Shown here in pieces: positions 1 to 4,641 of a stretch of DNA of 8,459 nt. The position numbers and the translations under genes were made by a program. The notes beneath the pieces were generated by a model. It was not told the origin of the DNA, did not search any database, and saw only the letters and a program-made list of their open reading frames with translations. Origin of the DNA: Dehalococcoidales bacterium (lineage in GTDB: Bacteria; Chloroflexota; Dehalococcoidia; Dehalococcoidales; DAOVUZ01); the NCBI GenBank assembly GCA_030632305.1, contig DAOVUZ010000025.1:1-8459 (forward strand), written 5' to 3'. Position 1 is the stretch's first letter. The number at the start of each line of letters is the position of its first letter.

Positions 1-16
1 CGGAAATTCTTCAAGA

Positions 17-91
17 TGGAGCGGAAGACGAGATTCGAACTCGCGACCCTCTCCTTGGCAAGGAGATGCTCTACCACTGAGCCACTTCCGC
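17..91 (-). tRNA. tRNA-Gly (anticodon GCC), CCA end encoded
   Basis: On the minus strand this folds as a complete cloverleaf. A 7-bp acceptor stem (GCGGAAG with CTTCCGC) encloses a 4-bp D stem (GCTC/GAGC), a 5-bp anticodon stem (TCTCC/GGAGA) with loop TTGCCAA giving anticodon GCC, and a T arm with loop TTCGAAT. The discriminator base is U, normal for bacterial tRNA-Gly, and CCA follows directly at 17-19, so the 3' end is genome-encoded. It decodes the GGC and GGU glycine codons. It lies 7 bases downstream of tRNA-Phe with no promoter in the gap, so the two are almost certainly co-transcribed and cut apart by RNase P and 3' processing enzymes. Only 16 bases downstream are visible, so the terminator or any further tRNA gene is outside the window. 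Confidence 0.97.
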
Positions 92-98
92 TTTCAAG

Positions 99-174
<76 letters not shown>

Positions 175-183
175 ACAGAAAAT

Positions 184-212
184 ATTGTAGCTGGTAGGCT
201 TGGTAGTGTCAA
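184..212 (-). promoter_or_regulatory. sigma70-type promoter of the tRNA-Phe/tRNA-Gly transcript
   Basis: On the minus strand a perfect -35 box TTGACA (207-212) is separated by 17 bases from a -10 box TACAAT (184-189, five of six consensus bases). The predicted start is around position 177, within a few bases of the tRNA-Phe 5' end at 174. Box quality, ideal spacing and placement together make this a convincing stable-RNA promoter. It also shows that the tRNAs do not depend on readthrough from panC. Confidence 0.85.
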
Positions 213-271
213 GCATCCCCCGCTAAAACTCCCTCATTACTACTCCAAAGTAAAAAGAGGCAAAGGGGGGT

Positions 272-330
272 GAGGTTGATAATAACCTCCATAATTGGCT
301 ACTCTGTGTGGTAAAACGGATGCAGTTTTA
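272..330 (-). other. two weak inverted repeats downstream of panC
   Basis: The space between panC and the tRNA promoter contains two short inverted repeats. One is TAAAAC/GTTTTA at 312-317 and 325-330, beginning 15 bases past the panC stop. The other is GAGGTT/AACCTC at 272-277 and 284-289. Neither is followed immediately by a run of T on the minus strand; the nearest (TCTTTTT) is over ten bases past the second stem. They may contribute to ending the pan transcript, but neither is a convincing intrinsic terminator. Confidence 0.25.
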
Positions 331-345
331 AATTATCTTCCAGCC

Positions 346-1179
346 TTATTCCAGCACCACATTATCTATCAGCCTAGTGCTGCCGATTTTTACCGCCAGT
401 GAAACCAGAGCCGGGGGTTTGACCGTATCCAGTTCGTCCAGGGTTTCGGCGTCGGCGATGCTGACATAGTCTATCTTTGCCAGCGGCTGTTTTTGAATAA
501 CCTCTGTCATCTGTTGGCGGATGGTTTGAGCATTCTTCTCGCCCTGCGACCATAATTGTTGAGCCAGAGTGAGTGCCTGATAGAGGACTAACGCTGCCTG
601 GCGCTCTTGGGGATTAAGGTAAGTATTGCGACTGCTCATAGCCAGTCCATCAGGCTCACGCACTGTAGGCAGGGTAACTATTTCCAGGTTCATATTCAGG
701 TCTAACACCATCTTCTTGATAACAATTGCCTGCTGGGCGTCCTTCTGCCCGAAGTAGACTCTGGTGGGCTGGACGATGTTAAATAGCTTGGCACAGACGG
801 TAGTAACCCCCCGGAAATGGCCGGGGCGAGAAGCCCCCTCTAATCGTTCCGTTGCCTTAGTAACCTCAACCCGGCTATTGAACTGCGGCGGGTACATCTC
901 GGCTACCGGGGGCATAAAGACGATGTCAACCTGTTCCTTTTCCAGCAAATCCAGGTCACGCTGAGGGTCACGAGGATAGCTACTGAAGTCCTCCTGCGGA
1001 CCAAACTGGGTGGGATTAACGAATATGCTAACTGCTACCAAGGGGTTTTCCGCTCTGGCTTGTCTGACCAGGGACAGGTGCCCTTCATGGAAATAGCCCA
1101 TAGTGGGCACAAAGCCCACCGGCTCAGCGAGCTGGCTTCTTAGCCTTATCATATCATCTATTTTTTCAATAATTTTCAT
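346..1179 (-). CDS. panC: pantoate--beta-alanine ligase (pantothenate synthetase)
   Basis: A 277-residue protein of normal PanC length. PanC joins pantoate to beta-alanine with ATP in the cytoplasm, via a pantoyl-adenylate, as the last step of pantothenate synthesis. Visible family motifs in order are PTMGYFHEGH (residues 25-34, the HIGH-type nucleotide-binding signature), NPTQF (55-59), GHFRG (120-124), FGQKD (143-147) and REPDGLAMSSRN (174-185, the KMSKS-like loop). It is the last gene of the minus-strand pan cluster, 31 bases after panB, and probably shares that transcript. The ATG at 1179 gives the standard family N-terminus. Its ribosome-binding site is poor: only an AGG about 14 bases upstream is visible, so translation may depend on coupling or be weak. 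No residue expected from the motifs is missing. Confidence 0.96.
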   Translation of the reverse strand: MKIIEKIDDMIRLRSQLAEPVGFVPTMGYFHEGHLSLVRQARAENPLVAVSIFVNPTQFGPQEDFSSYPRDPQRDLDLLEKEQVDIVFMPPVAEMYPPQFNSRVEVTKATERLEGASRPGHFRGVTTVCAKLFNIVQPTRVYFGQKDAQQAIVIKKMVLDLNMNLEIVTLPTVREPDGLAMSSRNTYLNPQERQAALVLYQALTLAQQLWSQGEKNAQTIRQQMTEVIQKQPLAKIDYVSIADAETLDELDTVKPPALVSLAVKIGSTRLIDNVVLE

Positions 1180-1210
1180 AAAAAGGTCTTTAACCTGAGG
1201 GAAAACGAGC

Positions 1211-2041
1211 CTACTTATTTAGCTCAGCCAGTATGCTTTCATCCATAGAGAAGCTTTGCTTGGCAGTGGGGAAGCTGCCCGCTTTCACCTCATTATAATA
1301 TTCGGTAATAGCACTTGACATAATATCAGAAAGCCTTGAATATTGTTTGGCATGCTTGGGGACAAAGTCGGTAAACGAGCCCAGAATGTCGTTGATAATC
1401 TGGACCTGACCATCGCAGCCGATACCAGCCCCAATGCCGATAGTCGGGATGCTTATCCTCTGGGTAATTAGAGTAGCCAGCTGGGTAGGGACAGTCTCCA
1501 ATACAATGGCAAAGGCTCCAGCCTCTTCCAGAGCCAGGGCATCTTTAAGCAGCTTATTTGCTGCCTCTGGGGTTTTACCCTGTATCTTATAGCCTCCCAG
1601 TTGATTAACTGATTGGGGAGTAAGTCCAATATGACCCATAACCGGGATACCACAGTCCACGATTCTACTTACCTTCTCGGTTACAGTTACGCCACCTTCA
1701 AGTTTAACTGCTTGGGCACCTCCGTCTTGAATAAAACGGGCGGCATTTTTAAGAGCCTCGGCAACACTGATGTGGTAGGTCATAAACGGCATATCGCCAA
1801 TTACCATTGCCTGTTTGGTGCCCCTGACCACCGCCCGGGTGTGGTGCAGCATATCCTCCATAGTTACCGGTATGGTCGATTCATAACCAAGGACAACCAT
1901 ACCCAGGCTATCTCCGACCAGGATTAGTGGTATGCCCACCTCATCAATTATCTTGGCTGTGGCATAGTCATAGGCAGTGAGCATGGTGACTTTCTCCCCC
2001 TTTGGCTTCATTTCTTTTATCTGGTTTATAGTTACGCGCAT
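1211..2041 (-). CDS. panB: 3-methyl-2-oxobutanoate hydroxymethyltransferase
   Basis: PanB transfers a hydroxymethyl group from 5,10-methylene-tetrahydrofolate to alpha-ketoisovalerate, giving ketopantoate, the committed step towards pantothenate. The 276-residue protein shows the expected (beta/alpha)8 family landmarks: VGDSLGMV with Mg ligand D44, IGDMPF with D83, VKLEGG with E115, GHIGLTPQ (136-143), the catalytic glutamate E182 in LETVP, and IGIGAG. I chose the ATG at 2041. An in-frame TTG at 2056 would add five residues, but it lies inside the Shine-Dalgarno sequence GGGGAG that serves the ATG. The gene overlaps the end of panD by 10 bases, so the two are probably translationally coupled. 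It shares its folate cofactor with the metVF operon in the same window. Confidence 0.96.
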   Translation of the reverse strand: MRVTINQIKEMKPKGEKVTMLTAYDYATAKIIDEVGIPLILVGDSLGMVVLGYESTIPVTMEDMLHHTRAVVRGTKQAMVIGDMPFMTYHISVAEALKNAARFIQDGGAQAVKLEGGVTVTEKVSRIVDCGIPVMGHIGLTPQSVNQLGGYKIQGKTPEAANKLLKDALALEEAGAFAIVLETVPTQLATLITQRISIPTIGIGAGIGCDGQVQIINDILGSFTDFVPKHAKQYSRLSDIMSSAITEYYNEVKAGSFPTAKQSFSMDESILAELNK

Positions 2042-2424
2042 TTGTCTTCTCCCCAAGAGGATATAGCCTCAACCATTTGTTTGGTTTCAATAATAGCGTT
2101 TTCGGCATCAACGCATACCAGTTTGGGACTAAAGTTATGGATTTCATTCTCCTCAACATAGCAGTAGGAGAGGACGATAATAGTATCTCCCACAGCTGCT
2201 AATCTGGCAGCAGCCCCGTTTATGCCGATTTCGCCACTTTCTGCCCCGATAGCATAGGTAGTAAAGCGGGCACCATTATTAAGATTTAGCACCTGCACCT
2301 GCTCGTAGGGGAGGATGTCAGCTTCTTCCATAAGCTTCTTATCAATGCTAATACTACCCTCGTAGTCGATAGTGGCTCTGGTAACACGGGCTTGATGGAT
2401 TTTACTTTTAAGCATTATTCTCAC
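2032..2424 (-). CDS. panD: aspartate 1-decarboxylase precursor
   Basis: PanD decarboxylates aspartate to beta-alanine, the second substrate of PanC. The 130-residue protein is a pyruvoyl enzyme: the proenzyme cleaves itself at a Gly-Ser bond, and the serine becomes the pyruvoyl group. The site is visible as YEGS, G23-S24, within one residue of the family's usual position. Other landmarks are MLKSKIHQARVT near the N-terminus, GARFTTY (51-57), and NGAAARL followed by GD at 69-79. The start is a GTG at 2424; it has a good Shine-Dalgarno (AAGGGGG, 8 bases away) and gives the standard distance to the cleavage site. The next ATG, three codons in, is too far from that site. The gene begins 29 bases after the DUF2520 gene and overlaps panB by 10 bases. 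Confidence 0.96.
   Translation of the reverse strand: MRIMLKSKIHQARVTRATIDYEGSISIDKKLMEEADILPYEQVQVLNLNNGARFTTYAIGAESGEIGINGAAARLAAVGDTIIVLSYCYVEENEIHNFSPKLVCVDAENAIIETKQMVEAISSWGEDKCA
2046..2054 (-). promoter_or_regulatory. ribosome-binding site that fixes the panB start
   Basis: On the minus strand GGGGAGAAG sits inside the 3' end of panD, and its GGGGAG core is 7 bases before the ATG at 2041. It overlaps the alternative TTG start at 2056, so that upstream start has no ribosome-binding site of its own here. Confidence 0.75.
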
Positions 2425-2431
2425 TACACTT

Positions 2432-2439
2432 TCCCCCTT
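2432..2439 (-). promoter_or_regulatory. ribosome-binding site of panD (GTG start)
   Basis: The minus strand carries CAAGGGGG ending 8 bases before the GTG at 2424. This spacing favours the GTG over the ATG three codons further in, which would be about 17 bases away. Confidence 0.7.
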
Positions 2440-2453
2440 GATTGATTTTTTGT

Positions 2454-3317
2454 TTAGTCGGCTTGTTTTAATATAGCCTCTAACTCCTCAGCTTTATCTT
2501 GATTGATTTTTCCCTTGGCTAGAGCGATAGGAATAGTCTGGAGACCAAGCTCACGATAGGTAGAGAGTATAGCCGGGGCTTTTTCCTGTAACGCCTTGAG
2601 GTGCTTCTTAACCGTCCCGGTATCACCACGAGCAATTGGTCCGGTGAGGCACCGGGGTATCCCGACAGTATCAATGTTATTAATTGTTCCTCGCAAAAGC
2701 GGGAGTAGTGCCTGAGTAGCTTGATGCGGTGATACATTGAAGGTTTGCCACAGGTCGCCAGCCAGCTTGGCCAGAGTTACTATATAGTTACAGGCAATGA
2801 CTGCTGCCGCATGATAGATAACCTTGTCCCCTGCCTTTAGCTCCACCCAGTTACCATCCAGGGCGTTAGCCATTTCTTTAAGTGTATTCAGCAGAGGCTC
2901 CTCAGCCTCAAGGGCAAAGGTCGAGCCTGGTATATTTTCTATAGCCTGGATTCCACTGGCAAAGGTCTGGAGGGGATGGAAGACACCAACCTGTGCCCCT
3001 GATTTCCTGGCTGGCTCCAGAATGTCGGTTGAATCGGCGCCGCTGCAGTGAACTACACTCTGCCCGTTGTGCCACCGTATTTGAGATGCCACCGGGGCAA
3101 TAGCATCATCGGGAGTAGTAATGAAGATAAGCTCAGCGGTATCAGCCACATCTTGATTATTATTGAAGGCACGGCAACTACTGATTGCCTGTGCCAGATT
3201 TATGGCTGAGGTCTGGCTCTGACTAGAGACAGATACTACCTGGTAGCCCTTACTGCTTAATTTTACCGATAGGATAGTGCCTACCGTTCCCGCCCCGATG
3301 AATCCTAATTTGAGCAT
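2454..3317 (-). CDS. Rossmann-like/DUF2520 protein, probable alternative ketopantoate reductase (PanG-like)
   Basis: A 287-residue protein with an N-terminal NAD(P)-binding Rossmann fold (GFIGAGTVG, residues 5-13; strand-loop ITTPDDAI, 66-73) and a helical C-terminal half of the DUF2520 type. Landmarks there are HPLQTF (114-119), KVIYHAAAVIACNY (165-178) and LTGPIARGDTGTV (224-236). The fold resembles 6-phosphogluconate dehydrogenase-like reductases. It is the first gene of the pan cluster, and no classical PanE is visible. Reduction of ketopantoate to pantoate is the one pathway step otherwise unaccounted for here. A PanG enzyme doing this has been described in Francisella; assigning this gene to that role is inference from family and neighbourhood. 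I start at the ATG at 3317, just before the dinucleotide-binding motif. A longer frame from 3383 would run through the terminator hairpin and adds residues with no resemblance to the family. Confidence 0.85.
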   Translation of the reverse strand: MLKLGFIGAGTVGTILSVKLSSKGYQVVSVSSQSQTSAINLAQAISSCRAFNNNQDVADTAELIFITTPDDAIAPVASQIRWHNGQSVVHCSGADSTDILEPARKSGAQVGVFHPLQTFASGIQAIENIPGSTFALEAEEPLLNTLKEMANALDGNWVELKAGDKVIYHAAAVIACNYIVTLAKLAGDLWQTFNVSPHQATQALLPLLRGTINNIDTVGIPRCLTGPIARGDTGTVKKHLKALQEKAPAILSTYRELGLQTIPIALAKGKINQDKAEELEAILKQAD

Positions 3318-3348
3318 TTTTAACTCTCTATCTGAGCCAAAGTTATAC

Positions 3349-3384
3349 AAAAATGCCCTCTCCGACACAGCCAGAGAAGGCATT
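3349..3384 (-). terminator. intrinsic terminator/attenuator in the pan leader
   Basis: On the minus strand AATGCCTTCTC (3384-3374) pairs with GAGAGGGCATT (3362-3352) over 11 bp, including one G-U pair, with an 11-base loop. The 3' arm runs into five T (3353-3349). It lies inside the leader, after the promoter and before the first start codon, so it works as an attenuator rather than as an end-of-operon terminator. On the plus strand no T run follows, so it is one-directional. Confidence 0.8.
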
Positions 3385-3413
3385 CAAAATACAGCTTTAA
3401 TCTTTGCCGTCTC
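3374..3413 (-). promoter_or_regulatory. candidate antiterminator pairing
   Basis: The 3' arm of the second pan hairpin, GAGACGGCA (3413-3405), can pair with UGCCUUCUC (3382-3374), which is the 5' arm of the terminator. Eight of nine positions pair, with one C-U mismatch and a 22-base loop. This pairing is incompatible with both the folded second hairpin and the terminator. Folding of hairpin 2 would therefore release the terminator and turn the operon off. Confidence 0.65.
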
Positions 3414-3435
3414 GGTCATATCCGATCCAAGCGAC
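3406..3435 (-). promoter_or_regulatory. pan RNA motif, copy 2
   Basis: Read on the minus strand from 3435: outer stem GUCG pairs with CGGC, middle stem CUUGG with CCGAG, apical stem UCG with UGA around loop GAUA. Bulged adenosines are A3410 (3' side) and A3426 (5' side), in the same places as in copy 1. All four outer pairs, and middle pairs 2 and 4, differ from copy 1 yet stay paired, which is strong internal evidence that the fold matters. A U-G wobble in the centre of the middle stem is kept in both copies. Confidence 0.85.
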
Positions 3436-3461
3436 TGAACTTGTTAATGGTAGCCATTTTA

Positions 3462-3494
3462 ACCAGCTCACCGCCCTGTGGGTCGATGGCTGAT
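3462..3494 (-). promoter_or_regulatory. pan RNA motif, copy 1
   Basis: Read on the minus strand from 3494: outer stem AUCAGC pairs with GCUGGU, then CAUCG pairs with CGGUG, then CCC pairs with GGG around a three-base ACA loop. Two adenosines are bulged. A3468 lies on the 3' side between the outer and middle stems; A3483 lies on the 5' side between the middle and apical stems. This hairpin starts only a few bases after the predicted transcription start. Confidence 0.85.
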
Positions 3495-3504
3495 GTCCAA
3501 TTTA

Positions 3505-3534
3505 ATTATATGGGGTTGGTGTTGGTCTTGTCAA
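3505..3534 (-). promoter_or_regulatory. sigma70-type promoter of the pan operon
   Basis: The minus strand has a perfect -35 TTGACA (3529-3534) and a perfect -10 TATAAT (3505-3510), 18 bases apart. The -35 box begins three bases beyond the surE stop codon. The predicted start near 3498 places the first pan hairpin at the very 5' end of the transcript. This gives the pan genes their own promoter, independent of surE. Confidence 0.88.
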
Positions 3535-3536
3535 TA

Positions 3537-4313
3537 CTATTCCCGCAGTTCCCGTAGAAGGTCAGGACACAGGTTATTGGGGATGGGGGGTGAAGGCTTA
3601 TTGAGCAGGCTGGTATACAGGAGGGTGATAGAGATATTACCCTGCTCTATTGCCCATATATCTGTTTTCTTATCTGTATCCTTGTTTATCCCCTGGCGTA
3701 TGAGCCAGTAGTATCTTCGTCTCCCATCGTGGCTTTCCTCAACGGTATCGGTATGACTCTCACTGGCTAGCCGGGTAACCTTGGCTCCTCTGATTTCAGC
3801 TAAAGGCAAATTAGGCAGGTTTACATTAAGGAAAGTGTTGGTGGGCAGGGTATTGGCGCCAATCTTCTTAGCTAGCAATGCGGCTAACCTGGCAGCATTA
3901 TCCAAGTGGAGATTATCCCCGAAGACTACTGAGATGGCAATGGCAGGTAAACCGTGCAGGTATCCCTGCAAAGCGGCACCTACTGTTCCCGAGATAAGCA
4001 CATCATCACCCAGATTAGCCCCATGGTTTATGCCTGAAACCACCAGGTCTATCTTGTCCTTAACCAGTTTATCCAGAGCCAGAATAACACTATCCGCCGG
4101 AGTGCCCTCTACCGAGTAGGTTTCTACTCCAGCCACCATAGGCCTCATTTTTTGTGCCCTTAGTGGCTGGCGCAGGGTAACTGCAGTGCCTATGGCGCTC
4201 TGCTCTCTATCTGGAGCGACAACTACCACCTGGGCAACCCTCTTCAGTTCCTTGGCCAGTACCCATAGCCCTTGGGCAAATATACCATCATCATTAGTTA
4301 CCAGTATTTTCAT
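3537..4313 (-). CDS. surE: 5'/3'-nucleotidase SurE
   Basis: A 258-residue SurE family phosphatase, the usual length. SurE removes phosphate from nucleoside monophosphates (and short polyphosphates in some species) with a divalent metal, in the cytoplasm, and is linked to stationary-phase survival and nucleotide-pool cleaning. Metal and active-site residues are visible: TNDDG with D8 and D9 at the N-terminus, S39 in PDREQSA, and N96 in VVSGINHGANLGDD (92-104). SVEGTPADSV (67-76) and GTVGAALQG (109-117) are further family signatures. The ATG at 4313 is the only sensible start because NDDG must lie at residues 7-10; its Shine-Dalgarno is weak. It stands just upstream of the pan leader, but the strong promoter after its stop suggests separate control. 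I see no clear terminator between surE and that promoter, so some readthrough into the pan leader is possible. Confidence 0.97.
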   Translation of the reverse strand: MKILVTNDDGIFAQGLWVLAKELKRVAQVVVVAPDREQSAIGTAVTLRQPLRAQKMRPMVAGVETYSVEGTPADSVILALDKLVKDKIDLVVSGINHGANLGDDVLISGTVGAALQGYLHGLPAIAISVVFGDNLHLDNAARLAALLAKKIGANTLPTNTFLNVNLPNLPLAEIRGAKVTRLASESHTDTVEESHDGRRRYYWLIRQGINKDTDKKTDIWAIEQGNISITLLYTSLLNKPSPPIPNNLCPDLLRELRE

Positions 4314-4339
4314 CTATAGCTTCTTTGGTTCACTCTCGC

Positions 4340-4369
4340 AGTTTAGCATGTTAGAGATATTGACGGCAA
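4340..4369 (-). promoter_or_regulatory. possible surE promoter
   Basis: On the minus strand TTGCCG (4364-4369) and TAAACT (4340-4345), four of six matches each, are 18 bases apart and lie about 27 bases ahead of the surE start codon. Spacing and location fit; the boxes are only moderate. Confidence 0.35.
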
Positions 4370-4397
4370 ATATAAGCATGAGAGATTGGTATTACCC

Positions 4398-4426
4398 TTG
4401 TTGGAAAGAGGGGTTTGTGGTAGAAT
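4398..4426 (+). promoter_or_regulatory. possible promoter of the flavoprotein-metV-metF operon
   Basis: TTGTTG (4398-4403) and TAGAAT (4421-4426) are separated by 17 bases on the plus strand. Start would be near 4433, leaving a leader of about 210 bases before the first gene, unusually long and containing the hairpin at 4480-4511. Confidence 0.45.
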
Positions 4427-4479
4427 CTAGACCAGTATGAAAGGGCTTTTCTCAAAGATTTTTATTTTTATCAAAGACT

Positions 4480-4511
4480 GTGGTGGGTTAAGCTCCACTT
4501 AAAATCACCGC
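4480..4511 (+). other. imperfect hairpin in the operon leader
   Basis: GTGGTG (4480-4485) pairs with CACCGC (4506-4511) with one G-U pair, then after a small internal loop TTAAG (4488-4492) pairs with CTTAA (4498-4502) around a 5-base loop. Only three T follow on the plus strand, so it is a poor terminator. It may be a leader structure of the downstream operon; its role is unknown. Confidence 0.35.
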
Positions 4512-4641
4512 TTTAGAAAGTTCCTCGCAAATTGCAGACAGAAGATTAAATGGCACAAAAATAAACCACTTTATGCTAATTTCTGAATTGAGATATAACG
4601 TTAATACTTCAAAGGGAGAATGGTAAGGAGGCTGAAAAGAA

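Larger units (their letters stand above)
3318..3498 (-). promoter_or_regulatory. 5' leader of the pan operon: tandem pan-motif RNA with transcription attenuator
   Basis: This is the predicted untranslated leader from the start site near 3498 to the first codon at 3317, about 180 bases. In order it holds hairpin 1 (3462-3494), a 26-base linker with a small AATGG/CCATT stem, hairpin 2 (3406-3435), a linker, and an intrinsic terminator (3352-3384) ending 34 bases before the start codon. Both hairpins carry two bulged adenosines at equivalent positions, the hallmark I know for the 'pan' RNA motif described by comparative genomics upstream of panB/panC/panD genes in Chloroflexota, Firmicutes and deltaproteobacteria. 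To my knowledge its ligand is not established. The layout implies control by premature termination. Confidence 0.85.
4314..4641. other. 328-base divergent intergenic region between surE and the metVF operon
   Basis: No gene or tRNA is recognisable here. It must contain promoters for both flanking transcripts; candidates are listed separately. Other visible structure: a 7-base direct repeat TCAAAGA (4452-4458 and 4471-4477) flanking a T-rich stretch, and a two-part hairpin at 4480-4511. The last part (about 4530-4610) is AT-rich and includes TATAAC at 4594-4599, a possible second -10 box without a good -35. I do not recognise a known riboswitch class. Confidence 0.6.

Noticed and set aside
1613..1927. 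104-residue plus-strand open frame inside panB
   Set aside because: Antisense shadow of panB with no family resemblance.
2042..2056. Five-residue longer PanB from a TTG start
   Set aside because: The TTG overlaps the ribosome-binding site for the ATG at 2041, and the family N-terminus begins at MRVT.
3318..3383. 22-residue N-terminal extension of the DUF2520 protein
   Set aside because: It runs through the terminator hairpin, and the Rossmann motif begins right after the ATG at 3317, as expected for the family.
3352..3384. Reading the hairpin as the terminator of surE
   Set aside because: A strong promoter lies between it and surE, and its 5' arm pairs with the pan hairpin, so it belongs to the pan leader; it could still stop surE readthrough.
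3416..3457. A 13-codon leader-peptide frame (MATINKFSRLDRI) on the minus strand with a GGTGAG Shine-Dalgarno-like sequence
   Set aside because: The bases are fully accounted for by the two pan hairpins: the SD-like sequence is the 3' arm of hairpin 1 and the stop lies in the apex of hairpin 2. The peptide has no run of a regulatory amino acid. Coincidence is more likely, though not excluded.
3781..4119. 112-residue plus-strand open frame inside surE
   Set aside because: Antisense shadow of a well-conserved surE; no recognisable protein and no ribosome-binding site seen.
4314..4641. Cobalamin or tetrahydrofolate riboswitch upstream of the metVF operon
   Set aside because: I could not find a sequence resembling the conserved core of either class.
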